From Solanum dulcamara (lineage: Eukaryota; Streptophyta; Magnoliopsida; Solanales; Solanaceae): a DNA stretch of 64,000 bases. Below the pieces are notes generated by a model. The model did no database searches. It saw only the letters and a program-made list of their open reading frames with translations, and had not been told where the DNA came from. A program made the position numbers and the translations under genes. The stretch lies in contig NC_077238.1 of NCBI RefSeq assembly GCF_947179165.1, forward strand, positions 58,490,757 through 58,554,756. The letters run 5' to 3'. Shown here piece after piece: positions 1 to 13,249 of this stretch (position 1 is the first letter of the stretch; each line of letters starts with the position of its first letter).

Positions 1-2535
1 CTCCAACAAAGGGTGCCTTCAAGAACTTCAAGAATTCAAGCCTTCCATTGAAGACCTAACATCAAGTTCCTTCAAAGTCTTCAAACAAGGTATGTAAGGC
101 TAACCTAAAATATGGATTTAGTTCTTCCATATGCCCATATATGTGTTGGATAGAAGTTGTGAAAGAGTTGAACCTTCTAAGAAGGTTTTCTTGAAAGTTT
201 TCCTAAACTATGGAATGTTTTTAAGTACTATTAGTTGATTGATGTTTTTAATGACTTGAGTTACTAAATAGTTATCTTTCATATTTTTGGCTACAAATGT
301 ATCTTTGTATATAGATTTATAGGTATTGACGATATGCTTGAGTTGAGTTTTGTTGAGAGTATGGGTCCATGTTTCATTCACATGAACTCAAGATGAGATT
401 TCTTGTCCTAAATGTCTTGAGGTTGAGATGGATAGTTGTGTGTATATATATGTATTGATTGAAATGAAAAGAATGAATTGATTAGTTAAGAATGTCCCTT
501 TGCTTCTATAAAATGAACATAGGAAAAAAATGAGGATTTTGGAGTAGATGTTTGATGATTGATGTGATGATGATACTTGACAATGATGTGATGATAATGT
601 TTGATGATGATGTAAATGATAGTATATTGATGAGGATGTTATGTGATGAAGTGGATTGGAGTCTAATGTGAGTTTGTGGTATGTGATGTGCATAATTTGA
701 GTTGATTGGAGTCTTAGGAATGTTTTGAAAATAAATGATCTTTTGAGAAGGAGCTTTAAATAAATTAATTGTGAACCTTTTTGCATAAACTACTTATACA
801 TTATTTTGAGTCTAAAGAATTAATAGTTTTATCTTTGATTTAGAAAAGAGTTTAAGTATGAGTTGAGTAAGAGGAGCCTTTCAATGAGTTGAGTATTTTT
901 ACATTAAAGTATTTATTTTGAGTTTGAGTTGAGGAGTTGAAATTATATTTTGATGTACATAACATTTTCTACATTCATTGAGTCGAGATTGTATAAATTT
1001 TTAAAGAGAAGAGTTTGATGATTTGAGATGAGTCGATTTGAAAGAAGGTCCAATGAGACTTGTCATTACGAGTTAATTGAGTTGAAATGAGAACAGAGTT
1101 GATGAGGTGGCAATGTTCCACATGAAACTAGCCGTGAGAGCTTGTTTGAGATGATTTAAGGAGTTTTATGAGCATGGAGTCATGGGAGGAGTATCGAGCA
1201 CCGAATTGAGCAAGAGTACAGTCCATACTCGAACCCAATACCTGTGTTGCCAAATGTAGGGGGGATTGAACCGTTAAGTCGGATGCTTCCCCGAGAGATT
1301 TGTCCTGACATTATAGGACTTGGTTGGATTGGATCCATGAGGTTCGTCGTTCATGCCCTGGCAAGGTATAAACGGGCGTGGCAACGACGTCGTTTTGTTG
1401 TACCTTCACTGGCTCATAAGTGTTGGTTGTCGGTTAAGAGAAACTCCCATTTAGGTCTTGATAGTACTCTGAGTCAGTTGAGTTGAGTGAGTTGCTTTAT
1501 GCTTATGAGTTAGTCCGGTCTACACTATTTCTTGTTAGACTTAGGATACTTGAGTGAGTTGTTACATATTTATTGAGTTGAGTCCTTTGAGTTGAATTGT
1601 AAAACGTTCCATAATTTAATTTGCATATTTACTGAGTTGAGTCCTTTGAGCTGATTGTTGAGTTGAATGTGGAGTTGAATGTTGAGTAGATTGTATACGG
1701 TCGGATTGGAGTAGATGAATTGTGATTGGAATGAATGGAATGGTATGTGACTAGATTGGATTTGATTATTGAGTTAATTGTTGAGTTGAGTGTATATAAT
1801 CGGATTGTACATGATTGAAAGGGATCGAATTGTAAATGATTTGATTGAACTGTGTTGTGTATGATTGGATTGGACTGTATGGTATGTGATTGGTCTTTGT
1901 CTAAAAATGTGTTATTACTTTAGACTTATGATGCCTTATTGAGTCTCTCTTATCTTTCAATTTGAGATATTTGGACCGCTGCTATTCTTCCTTGAGGTAT
2001 GTTCCATTCTGCCATTTTACATACCGGTACATTCCATGTACTGACGTCATTTGGCCTGCATCGTTTCATGATGCAGAGACAGGTTTAAGAGATCGTCAAT
2101 AGGAGCATCATTGGGGATCTATTCGCACTCAGCATAGTGGTGAGTCCTCCCCTACATTCGGAGGACACCGTCTGTGTATTCTTGCATCGAGTTAGCCCTT
2201 TTCATTTTGATTTGAGGTAGCCATGAACATGTCATTGGCACCAATTAGATAGTAGTGATAGAGGCTTCATAGACTAGATAGTGATGAGTCGATTGAGTTA
2301 TTCTTGTCAAACTATTTTTAAATGACAAATATTTTAGTTGATCTGTCGGCCCATGGCCTTTATTCTTTGAATTGAATGGATGATTTGAGTTGCCCGCTAA
2401 ATTATTCTTTACTTTTAAACTTTCCGCTGAAGGAATGAATGAACGGATGTGTGATCAGGCTATGTGGTTCGCTTGGGAGCCAGAAATGGTGTCTTAGTGC
2501 CGGTTACGTCTAGGGTACCCTCTCGGGGCGTGACA
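1..2535 (+). mobile_element. Family-B gypsy LTR, right-hand part, nested in the 5' LTR of element A
   Basis: The sequence resembles the LTR at 57511-59709 over several blocks, for example the stretch about a cluster of 'gagtatcgagca' at 1190-1210 (58810-58830 there) and the block around 1375-1450 (58965-59030 there). It ends in a TGACA terminus at 2531-2535 and is followed directly by element-A LTR sequence beginning CTGGA. No primer binding site follows, so this is either a solo LTR or a 3' LTR whose body lies outside the window. Its start is off the left edge, so the target-site duplication cannot be checked. No coding sequence is seen; short frames inside it are not genes. The many 'ttgagttgag'-type runs are low-complexity LTR sequence. 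Confidence 0.75.
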
Positions 2536-3508
2536 CTGGACTACTTTGATAAAATTGTTTGAGATTCATGAGATGTCGAGGATGTGCTCTATTTTATACT
2601 GACACTTTAGAGGCATCGAGGATGTGCCTAATTTCAATTGATATCTATCATGGTGTTACCCTTTTTATTTTATAGCTACATCTAGGATGTCGTTAGCTTA
2701 TACTTATTTGGTGTGGCATCTCCCTGCTCTACATTGAATTGTCACTCACTCTTCGGTACCACTATGGGGATACTATATGTCTACGTTAGACCTAGTTTGG
2801 GCCTAGGAAGTGTATACGGATTTCATGCATCCCCTATAGTCCCCAACCCCTCTGGCCAGCGCACCATTAAACTAGATGAGAGAGTCATATAGGTCCCACT
2901 TAGTTGGACAAGGGCCAAGGTGGGTCTATACAGTTGTTGTTGATTCCTATCATTTCCTATCTTATCTTGTATTAGATCTTATTTGCTTACTTGTGCTATA
3001 TTCACCTATTTACCTGTGATCTATACTTGCTTTATTTGTGGAGTTAGTCGACCTATGCCTACTGAGTACCATTCATTTGGTACTTATACTATACTTCTGC
3101 CCCTGCAGATCATAGTATGGGTTATCGCTGTTAATTGGGATTAGTGCGGAGCAACTTGATTCAGAGATTTGCTGAGCTCCTGGCATCTGGAGTTGTTAAT
3201 TTCAATCTATGATAGACTAAGACTAGTCTTTACTTGCTTTTGAAGATTGTCTATACTTATATTATATCTGTAATATCCCTGTATTCGTATCTTGATTTAG
3301 GTACTTAATTACCGACTGATGCCAGGTCTTGGAGTGGTTTCTTGTGTTTTATTTCAGTTGTTCTTTTATTTCTCATTGCTATTACCTTTTATTTTATTTT
3401 TTCATCTTATGCTTGATAGCTCGTTGCTTCTTATTTTGGGCTAAGGGTAGGGTTAGGCTTACCTGCTGGTGGGTGTTAGCAGGTGTCATCATGACCTAAG
3501 ATGTGACA
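2536..3508 (+). repeat. Element A 5' LTR, 3' portion only
   Basis: Aligns by eye with 9063-10459 of the 3' LTR, including the twice-repeated 'catcgaggatgtgc' motif near 2570-2630 and the end block 'acctgctggtgggtgttagcagg'-like at 3468-3490. It ends in TGTGACA at 3502-3508. The upstream part of this LTR is separated from it by the family-B LTR at 1-2535. Confidence 0.8.
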
Positions 3509-3511
3509 CAT

Positions 3512-3523
3512 TGGTATCAGAGC
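3512..3523 (+). other. Primer binding site (initiator Met tRNA) of element A
   Basis: TGGTATCAGAGC lies three bases after the 5' LTR end and is the standard complement of the 3' end of plant initiator-Met tRNA used by gypsy and caulimovirid elements. It fixes the LTR end at 3508 and the orientation of the element as plus. Confidence 0.85.
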
Positions 3524-3556
3524 TCTAGGTTGGCCGGCATCATTGGTCTGAGGGAA

Positions 3557-4357
3557 ATGCCTAGTAGAGTCCTACATAGCAGTGCGGAGATGTCTGTATC
3601 CTATCTTTGGGAGGCTGTAGGTCATATGTAGGAAATTTTATTCTTGAATCCTTATCGTGTGATCTTGATTTCACTAACTTCTAAAACTGATCCTTTGAAA
3701 TCCATTCTTTCTTAGATTGATAGCACGAGGTTTCCATTGGACCCGGTTGGATCGTCAGTAGGTTCTATCAGAGTTTTGGTAAATAGTTCTAGAGTTAGAG
3801 ATGGGTTGGTGGTCCCCCAAAAGCATTCATCCTCAGTATTAGCCTATGTTATGGAATTTCTTGAGATGACTGGGCATAACCCTACATTATCCCTTAAGGA
3901 TTGAGATATGAGTCAAGAGTTCTTTAGAGGATTATCGTTGCCACTCTATTTGGCATTGGAGCATTTAATGGTAGCTGGGTCTACCTTTTGCCAAATTGTC
4001 TACCACCTGAGGGAAGTGGAAAAGACATATTTTGAGGCATACAGAGATAATGGTAAGAGGCCTTACCATTAGTATAGTAGTGACAGCATCCCACCTTAGG
4101 GTGAGTATAAGTTCAACGAGGGTCATCTCCCTTCTCAACCAATCAGACCTACGACAATAGAACCTCAGGTTCCAGGAGGTTGTGAGATAGATCATGGAAT
4201 TTATAGTGGATAGAATATCGGTCAGACTTCTTAAGGTGAGCATATTGGACCTTTGGGTCTTGAAGCTCCTCTTATTCCAGTTGGGTCCTATTAACGGGTT
4301 GTTATGGATGATCGCTGCTATAAGTGTGATGAGAAGGGCCACTTTGTTAGAGAGCAT
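3557..4357 (+). pseudogene. gag remnant of element A with a CCHC-like knuckle
   Basis: An ATG at 3557 soon after the primer site would be the usual gag start, but this frame stops within about 25 codons. Further on, several frames joined by stops and shifts resemble the gypsy gag pattern. The clearest piece is at 4310-4357, which reads D-R-C-Y-K-C-D-E-K-G-H-F-V-R-E followed by a codon where the last cysteine is expected and then a stop. That last position reads histidine (CAT) instead of cysteine, so the knuckle is CX2CX4HX4H. The protein would have been the structural nucleocapsid/capsid precursor of the element. The gene is plainly dead. Confidence 0.5.
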
Positions 4358-6853
4358 TGAAGGAACCCATTATAGTCAGCTAGAGGTGGCTCTCTGGGTC
4401 TTATAGATGGACCACTATTTGTTAAGGGTCACCAGAAGAGTTCGCCATGTTCTTCACACTAGGCTTCAGACTTTAGAGGATACTATGATTATAGGGAGTT
4501 TGACCCTTAGTCCGGGAGTACCCCAGGTGAGAGTTTATATTTCAGACATTTTATGTTGTACCTACCTACCAGGATAGAGTAGTTGGACCTTGTCACAACT
4601 GTGGAGAGCTTGGTTATTAATCCAGAGATTTTCTACGGTATGGGATCCATACATAGTTTGCTCAGCCAGATCCCACTCATGGGTTTAGGTTGCCTCTAGT
4701 TAGAGGTAGTGCTCAGAGTGTTGCTGGTGGTACTTCAGTGTTCAGGCCGAAGTCGGCCATGATCCGTTCTATGGTTCCATAGGTCAACCAGAGGCCAAAG
4801 ATTTAGGTATATGTGGTATTTGCTTGATTTGCTTCTTTTGCTCATTTTATGTGGTTTTGGGATTTCCATACCCCTACGTGACTATTTGTCTTGTTAGTTA
4901 CCTCCTGACTATTACAGCTACCTTATCTAGACTTATATGTATGTTTTTTAGATCCATAGTTGATTTGTTTTAATAGTAGATCGACTAGGTTGAGTTCCTA
5001 TATTGTAGAGTAATAGTTAAGTAATTCCCCGTGCCTTGCCTTGGTGGTTCTATTTTAAGTGTACGGCCGGGCTAATTCGCTTTCCCTTTTGTCTCCCTTA
5101 CCATTTATTTTATTGTAATGTCGTTCCTTGATAGATAGGTGGCTACACCAGCTTTTTTTATGCTGGGAGTTGTGGCACTGGTACATCTAGTGGATTTAAG
5201 GGTCGCCTTAGTTTTTTGTTATCCCTTTGGGTTAGTGGTTGATTGGCTCCTCTCACCATTGTGCTTAGACATCTTTTCTTTAATTAGTAATCCTTCTCTT
5301 CCATTCTAGTTTTATTGTCTTAGACAGTTGTCTCCATTACTTTGCATCGTTTGGTTCGTAGTAGAAATATTGGTTGTTAAGGTTGTATGTGATAGAGGTG
5401 GAGCATCTTTGGAGTTGCAGTAGATTCTGCTTATCTTTTCCTCTCCATGCCTTATTAGTATTTTCAGTTCTTAGGCTGCGGAATTGAGGTTTACTCTCTT
5501 TTTTATTGGTTCCTTTATGCCAGTCTTGGTGTTTCAGATTTAATGGTAGTTGGGAGAAGTGTGATTATTGGAGTTGTGAGAAAGGTGGTGTAGCATTCGA
5601 TGGTATGGTGGTAATCCTAATTTTCCATCCCTTCCCTTCTATCGTGGTTTTATTCTCGGTTGTGTTGCGGTACTCTATTCATTCAATCTTTTGAAATCCT
5701 CCTTGTTGGGAGTTTTGGTGCCAGTTTTGGCTAGTTGGGATTTGGAAAGTGTGATCTCTCATTGCACCTTGTTGCTGTTGTGGTTATTTTCTTGTGGTTC
5801 GATTATAACTCTCGATGTTAGGGTTGTGTTCTGGAGTCGAAATGGTGTGTCCCTTGGTGGGTAAGACTTACGCTTATATTGGAGAATTAAAAATTGTTTA
5901 GAAGGTTCATCTACAAGATGGGATTAAAGTAAATCGTGGAAGGTGAGATTCTAAATTTGTTCAGGATGAAAGGCTTGATTTCGGCATATTAAGTAGATTA
6001 TGGTGTTTGTAAGTGGGACTAGATGACCTTGGACCATTATCAATCGGTTGTCAATGTTTGTGCGCCGCCTAACAGTTTGGTTTCCTTTAGACTAGGATGG
6101 TTGGCTAAGACTTAAGGCGGCAGAGTGATTTGTGGGCATATGATGCCAGTTTTTCATAAGTTCCTATGGTACATTAAGTCACTGAGGCTGGGCTTAGTGC
6201 GGCCTTGTCATTTGTGGGATAATCATCCCTTGGAGTGGAGTATTTGATTTCAAAAGATTGTGTTTTTCGCTTGAATTGTGGGTTTTAAAGTTGAGATTGG
6301 AATTTTGGGCTTTGCCCCAGGTTGTCTCCATGTTTTGGTTGTTGTCATCCCTCGATGTTCAGATAGAGTATGTAAATCCTTTGAGGTTGGTATTGCATGA
6401 TTATGTAGGAAAGTTTCAGATGATGTTGTTAGTTTTTAGGATGGGCAAGGATTGGCAGAACACCTTTAGGGGATAGAAGAAGAAGGATTTGGAAGGTTGA
6501 GTCAAGTATTTTGAATTATGAGTTGAATTACATCTGCCATGGTCCTTTGTTTCTAATTTCGGCAGTTTCGGTGCGATATTGATTTTCCTCAGATGAATCT
6601 GGTGTTTTGGGTCAAGTTTGAGCTAATTGAGCAAGAGTTGGAATCCAAAAGGGGTTTGGAGGAGTTTTGGAAGTTTGAATGGAATTTGAGGATTTTCCTC
6701 TAAGGTTGAGTTTTGTGATGGCATTGTTTGATCTAATAGGGTGTCTTAGCGTCTGGTAGAGCATGCGGGCCCAGTACCCTCATCCTTTTATGCATTTAGG
6801 ATGTAACTATCCTTTTACTTTCACGGATGAAAGTCCTTTTTAGTAGTGGATAT
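4358..6853 (+). other. Element A internal region without recognisable genes
   Basis: About 2.5 kb between the gag remnant and the 3' LTR. Only short open frames, the longest about 70 codons, occur on either strand, and none shows pol motifs. The sequence is T-rich with many stop codons in all frames. The expected polypurine tract just before 6854 is not obvious. Confidence 0.55.
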
Positions 6854-9800
6854 TGTAATGATCCTCCAGGTCATTTTCTCTATTTTCTGATCTTTTTAGT
6901 ATTTAGAGCTTTCATGTAGCTACCAAAATGACTTGTTGGCAATGACATCTTGGTCGTCTAGTCGTTCATTTGGGTTTTATGTTTGTTTCTCTGTTTTGGA
7001 GCTCTCAGAGTTTGAACGGTTGACATAGGTCAAAACTCTAGGAATACGATCTCAGAACAAAATTTTGATGGTTCCATCAACTCCGAAATAGCCAAATTAG
7101 GCTAGTATCATGGTCAGTGCGAGCATCGAGGAATTTAGTGCGAGTTTGAGGCCGTTTGGCGCTCAAGTCTTTAAAATTTAATCTAAGATTGACTTTGGTC
7201 AACATTCTTAGAAAACATGTGCAAATCGAAATTCCGTCAGTGCGATTAGCTCCGGAATGTCGAGTTTGGTCTAGAACAACCTTTCATGTGGTTTTTGAGA
7301 CTTTCAATCTCATTTCATGACTTCTTGTGGATTTTGGCTCAAAATGGTGATTGGGTGTGGGATCCACTTTTTGGTGAGATGAACTCGAATAAAAAATTTT
7401 AGTGTACCGTTGAGTCTAGAACACCAAATTTAGTGGGTTAGCATATCTAGTTTATTTTTATCGGGTTCCGAATGAATTCCGAGGGTCCTTTCAGAGACTT
7501 TGAGAAATAGCAAAATTTAATTTTTTGGTGCAAACCTTCAACGATCAGAAAATGAGTTTTTAACGACTAGATTTTTACTTTTTGCGATCAGACCCGCTTT
7601 TATTTAAAACCAAAGCAATTAACCTTCATTTTCAAAACACGATTTCTTTAGCATTTCAAGTCCAAAGAAAGTGATTCAAAAGGCTATCTTACTTGGTTTT
7701 TCGATAAAAACACACATAAAGTGTTGGAGAAGCTTCTTTTGAGGCATTTTATTGGTTTTAGTTGTTGCCCTCCTTTTGACTCTTCGCCTTAATGGAGGTT
7801 TTGATATCTTGAACTATAGAGCTCCAATTGAGGTGATTCAAAGTGTTTGGTGTTCGTTTGGATTGTGGGTTCACTGTGGGATGTTTGGGGAAGCGTGAAT
7901 ATCGATATTTTGAGGTCATTTTTCCCCAAAGGGGCTGCCCAAGCTTGAAATTTAGCTTTAATGCTAAAATTATTGCATGGGTTATTTTCTTTATTTTTGA
8001 GCGTTAAATTATGTTATAAGTTGGAACAAGATTTTATTTAGCTCTAATGCACCTTTTGACCGTGTCGAATTTGAGACTCTCAGTGCGGGTTCCACAATCT
8101 CATTTTAGACCCAATTTTGGGTTTATCTCCGAAAAATGTAAATTTAGTATCGAAATATTCGTATTGATATCGTGATCAATATTTTGTTAGCAGGGCTGAA
8201 ATTAGAGGTGATTTGGAGGCTGACATCATTAATTTGGTAGATTTGGAGGTGCGTGATCGGCTTCAAGGTAGGCTACGGTCTCCCATTCTAACTGAGCTTT
8301 ACTAGATATTGTGTAGTATATATTTCATGTATAGGTTTGTATCTGCCGAGTTTAGAAACTTTCTCCTTCGATTCCATTTTCTTGACTCCAAGTGAGACTT
8401 AGATTAGTGTAGTCTCTTGAAATTCTTATCTTAGGCATGTGACTTTACTTACATATTGCAATTGGTGATATTATCCTTCTTAGGATCGGTATTGATGGCC
8501 TTAGGCTAGGTTTGAGCCTTAGATTCTTTAGCTTGTGTCCCAGTGCCTATATAGCTAGTGTAGCTTCTGGTAGGGGCTTGTAATGGTTGGTAGAACTTAG
8601 TGCTTGTGTCGGAGACCTTTGTGGCTCATCGTAGCCGTAAGTTTTGATTGATTGTGCTCGTTGGGAGCTGAGATGGCATATTTTAGGATAAGACATTGAT
8701 CCTAGAGATATTTCTCCCCTTATCTGATTCTGAGCCATGTCTTGATTGTTTTACTTTTGTTTAGCGATAGGCTTATGATGCCTTCTTATCTATCATTCAT
8801 TTATGAGCTCGGGGCCGTATTTAAGGAGCAATAAGATCCCAGGTTAGTTCCTTTTCCTTGTTAGTATGGTTTAACTTGATGTACTATTCAGACTGCATGT
8901 ACCTTGTTTGAATACTGGTGATGGCATGTTTGCACTAATTGAGCATATTCACTTATTTTGTGGTACGATTCTGAATTCTTTATGGGTTTTCACTACTGTT
9001 TTGAGAGGATATTCTCACACTTTTACTACTTTTAAACTTATGTTTAACAGGTGTCATACCACCTGGACTATTTTGATAAAATAGTTTGAGATTTATGAGG
9101 CATCAAGGATGATCTCCATTTTATACTAACAGTTCATAGGCATCAAGGATGTGCTCTGTTTGTATCTATATTTAGTGTGATGTCGTCTTTCTTATACTAT
9201 GGCTTCATTTGGGATGTCTTTAGCCTGTACTTGATTATCCAGCGTGGCGTTGCCCTTTTCTACATCAACTTGGCCAATGACTGTCCGACACCACTACGGG
9301 GATACTATATGTCTATGTAAGACCTAGTTCGAGCTCAGGCAGTGTAGAAGGAATTTTTGCGTCCCCTATGGGCCCCTCTTGCCAGTGTACCATTGAATTA
9401 GATGAGGGAGATGCATGGGTCCCATCTGGCAGGTCGAGGGTTGGGATGGGTCTATACACTTGTTGTTGATTGCGGAGCGCCACCGATGATGTCACTGGTT
9501 TTTACTACAATCTTGCATTCACTAGCATCGCCTATCACCAGTATAGTTGTATGGTGTGGTCTCCTGGTTTTATGGGGGCCGAGGGTATGTTTTTCATTTT
9601 TTGTACCTTCTGGGGGAATGGGCGTTCGGTCGGTTATTACTTGATCTTACTTGTACTTACCTTTGATCGTATTTGTAGTTTAATTATTTTTTGAAATTTC
9701 CTGCTAGCTTCAATTGGTTTAGTCCTTAGGTGGCTTTGTGATTAGCAGTAGCAATCACTGCTTCTGGCCTTGAATTATTGACTACTTTAGTGCCTCCTTA

Positions 9801-10459
9801 CTGTAAATAGGTTGTGTCTTGCACGTGCAGGTGCGTTCTTCGACTCTGTCTCCTTTATTTATATATATATATTCTAGCACTTTGCTATTATTCTCTACCT
9901 TATCTTGTATTAGATCTTATTTGCTTACTTGTGCTATATTCACCGGGTTACTTGTGATCTATATTTTCTTTATCTGTGGAGCTCAGTTGGTCTATGCCTA
10001 TTGAGTACCGTTCGTTTGATACTCATACTACACATCTGCCCCTTGTAGATCATAGTACTGGTTATCAACATTGTTTGGGATTGGTGCAGAATAGCTTGAT
10101 TCGGAGATTTGGTGAGCTCCTGGCGTCTGGAGTTGTTGATTTCCATATATGGTAGATTAGGACCAGTCTTTACTTTCTTTCGAAGATTGTTTGTACTTAT
10201 ATATTTATTTGTAAAACCCATATATTCATAGCTTGATTTAGGTGCTCGATTATCGACTGATGTCATGTCTTGGGGTGATTTCTTTTGTTTTATTTCAGCT
10301 GTTCTTTTACTTCTCACTGCTATTACCTTCCATTTTATTTTCTCATCTTCCGCTTGATAGCCCGTTGCCTCTGCTTCCAGGCTAAGCATTAAGGGTCAGG
10401 CTTACCTGCTGGTGGGTGTTAGCAGGCGCCATCATGACCTGAGCAATCGGTTTGTGACA
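6854..10459 (+). repeat. Element A 3' LTR (3,606 bp)
   Basis: Begins TGTAATGATCC at 6854 and ends TGTGACA at 10453-10459. The start block (CTCCAGGTCATTTTC) is shared with the solo LTR at 25420 and, in reverse complement, with the LTR ending at 47843, so three insertions of this family occur in the window. No gene is supported inside it; open frames at 8547-8738, 9313-9694 and 9970-10389 lie in different frames and strands of the same LTR and are chance frames. Confidence 0.8.
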
Positions 10460-11026
10460 TTATCCCATCCTCTTTGATATATTATTGCATGGGAGATAAT
10501 CAATCCATGATCAAATTCTCAATTATACAAATATAATCAGGTGTTTTGTCTTACCGCTTTTTCATCTATTATAGAGAAATAATTTTTTGAAGTGTCAGAT
10601 AATTTTATGTTAGAAACAGTTGTTGGGTGTAAGGCAAATGTGATTATATATATGATTGCACACATTGAACATATTTTTTATGTTTATTTTTATATTCCAG
10701 TGGGAGAAAAAAACATTTTCAGTTAATTACGAAAATTTGAATAACTATTTTTGTTTTATGTACGCAACCAACCGAGAAGTCAAATTTATGAACCTACAAT
10801 AAAAACGACATATATGTGTGTGTGAGAGAGAAACAACACAATAACATGTTTGTACCTTATAAAATAAAACTTATCGTACGTAAAAATGATTCTAAAAAAT
10901 TAAATATAGTTGTTTTCTTCACATGTTCATATGATATCTAAAAAATTAGTTTAAATTTTTGAACTTTTAAGGTATTTATATTATTTAGCGTGGGATACAC
11001 GTGCAACGCATGTGTTCGAAAATTAG
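10460..11026 (+). mobile_element. 3'-terminal piece of a Helitron (upstream copy)
   Basis: The segment ends with the standard Helitron 3' signature: an 8-bp stem with a 3-nt loop (10997-11015, one G:T pair) followed eleven bases later by TTAG at 11023-11026, a variant of the CTRR end. Its left part is bounded by the 3' LTR of element A, which apparently inserted in or next to it. No coding sequence is visible; the segment is AT-rich. Confidence 0.6.
10997..11026 (+). other. Helitron 3' terminal hairpin and TTAG end
   Basis: ACACGTGC (10997-11004) pairs with GCATGTGT (11008-11015) around the loop AAC, and TTAG closes the element. Plant Helitrons typically carry a GC-rich 16-20-nt hairpin 10-12 nt before CTRR, which acts as the rolling-circle terminator; the position and form fit. 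Confidence 0.7.
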
Positions 11027-11040
11027 TATACTACTAAAAG

Positions 11041-13249
11041 TAGGAAGAGCTTAACCCCAAAGTTGAATTATCATTATGCCCCTACCCTATTACTTAAATA
11101 TTAATTAATTAATTTTAAAATTTGGTAATTACTTTTTAATTTGATTATTACCTGAATCCCTATTTTAATGCACTACATAAACCCTATTTTAATTGTACAT
11201 ACACATTCAGTTGTTTTATTATTTCTTAATAGCACGTATTAATTCTCCCTACAACGTTCATCTGCTAAAGTTTCCATCCCTTCCCTCACCGTAACAACCC
11301 TATTATAACATTAAGTTCTATTGCCTTTCAGCCTCCTTTAACGTTGAGGATTAAAAAATCCCTTTGATCAATTCTTTTCAAAACCTTTTCACATTTTTTA
11401 CTGATCTATATAAATGTCTCAAATAGCATGCCTTTGCCCCATTAATCTATTTCTCTCCCCTCTGTCTCAGACAAAGACATCGTTCTGTTTATCATGATTC
11501 GCTCTATTTTTCATGTTTGTTTTCATCTCTTAATCACGAGTCACTCTATTTTTCATGTTGATATTTGTGTTATCTTTTGATTGGTTTATTTCTTTCTAAT
11601 TGGGTTAGTGGAGGTTTCATGTGAATGAATACTGAATGTTTCTCCATATTTCTCCTTTCCGAAATAGCCAAGTTCTCCAAAAGATCTTCAGTAGTACTTA
11701 TGTTTCCAATAGTAGTAGCATAATGATATTCATATTCCCTACTGACTTTGTCTATGACTGGTATTTTTGAAAAATTTGTAAGCAGCTCGACTATATTTAA
11801 TATATTTCAATTTTGCTTCAAAGTTCCATAAAATATTGGACAAAGATGAGCTTAAATGGAGCCAATCAAGTTGGCTTCCTCAAAACTTTTTGTCCCTCAA
11901 ATAACTTCATAGTAAGAGATCCTCTTATGAGATTGACCAATCAAATCTGGTATAAGAAGTTGTCTGCTTCTTTTTCGGTATTCCTACAACAAAATCATGT
12001 AAACAGTTGTGTCTACTAATGCTACTGCAAGACCTCCATATTGCATAAGCTTTCTGGTATGGTACCATTTATTTATTTTTTGAAAATGTCAACTTTTGCA
12101 GTTACCACATATTTCACAATTCATGAGGAATTGAACCACTCAAAGCATTTTCTCTAATGCTTAACCACACCAAATTACTCTACTTACTGATTACAATAGA
12201 GATTTCGCATGTGCTGCCGTTCATAGAGGCTTGGGATTTGTAGTTGTTTATTTTCAAAGTTTCACCACAAAAGAACTCTTTAAATAGCTAGAAATGCTTT
12301 TCTGATGCATTAAATGTCACTGAGCTCATATAATTTGTTGGTTTTCTATTTTCTTCTACCTTATTTCTGCAAAAAATGTCTGCCACCCTGCCTTTGCATT
12401 TTAATTAGACTGTTTCAATACCTTTGTGTTTTCATTCGACTATTCCTAAGTCATGTATCTAATGAGGAGCGGCTATTTGCCAGCTTTTTTGCACCGTATC
12501 TGGTTGCTTGAAATAGACATCATTGATCAACAACTGAGTTATATTTCCCAATTAGGGGAAAGTTTAATACTTCAATCACTATAGAAGGGTTTTGAGTGGA
12601 TTATGGACTGTCACCAATGGACCATTAGTTTATTGAGTTGTATCATATCTTTTGTGCTCTTTTATCACAATAGAAAAGATTATAAACATATTCAATCCTA
12701 AGTTACCTACAACAACAACATCTAGAGTGACTTTAAACTTTCCAGCTACATAGGAACTTGATGCCTCCCAGCAATTCTGTTAAGAATTTCGCTAATCATA
12801 TCGGGAAAAAAGAAAATTCTTGCCATTTTTAGCCTTTAACTAATTCATTCTGTAACTAAGACTTTTCCCTCTGGAAATTGTTTTGGTTCTACCACTTCCA
12901 TGAAAGTAACTCCTTTCTTTTTTTTTACTAATTTTGTTTGATTTGAAATTACATTTACTATCTGTTAGTGCTGTAATACTTTTAATAGGTTGCTTACTTC
13001 TGCACCACACAAATTGGTAACGCTTCTCGACTTTGTATTTATATTATTAAAATTAACGTGATAGCTATATTATTGTTAGTTGAAGTTTCTCGCTTTTTAA
13101 ATCAAAACTCAAGAATTAGTATATATTTGGAGCATATCATTTTCTTGAGCATTTTTTTTGTATGGCCTAAAGGTTTGTAATTGGATAGAAATAACTCGCT
13201 TCTACATCACAAATATAGTGTTAGTACATTCTAGCTACTACAGGAATTC
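11041..13249 (+). other. Helitron 5' region without recognisable genes
   Basis: About 2.2 kb of AT-rich sequence between the Helitron 5' end and the RPA-like gene. Open frames at 11813-12019 and 12314-12511 are under 70 codons, start at non-ATG or poorly placed codons and have no recognisable motif. The region probably contains the promoter and leader of the RPA-like gene, but no element can be pinpointed. Confidence 0.5.

Larger units (their letters stand above)
2536..10459 (+). mobile_element. Element A: non-autonomous Ty3/gypsy retrotransposon with 3.6-kb LTRs
   Basis: Two copies of one LTR flank an internal region. The partial 5' LTR (2536-3508) matches the end of the 3' LTR (6854-10459) from 'ctggact.ttttgataaaat' to the shared TGTGACA terminus. 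A primer binding site follows the 5' LTR at 3512-3523. The internal region of about 3.3 kb holds a gag-like remnant with a CCHC-type knuckle, but I find no protease, reverse transcriptase, RNase H or integrase motif in it. The element therefore looks like a large non-autonomous derivative that would have needed enzymes in trans. The front part of its 5' LTR lies left of the window, beyond the family-B insertion. The two LTRs differ at many positions, which implies an old insertion. Confidence 0.75.

Noticed and set aside
9402..10004. Hydrophobic frames that look like membrane proteins in the element-A 3' LTR
   Set aside because: The sequence is LTR in all copies of the family, the frames are not kept in the other LTR copies, and T-rich DNA yields Phe/Leu-rich frames by chance.
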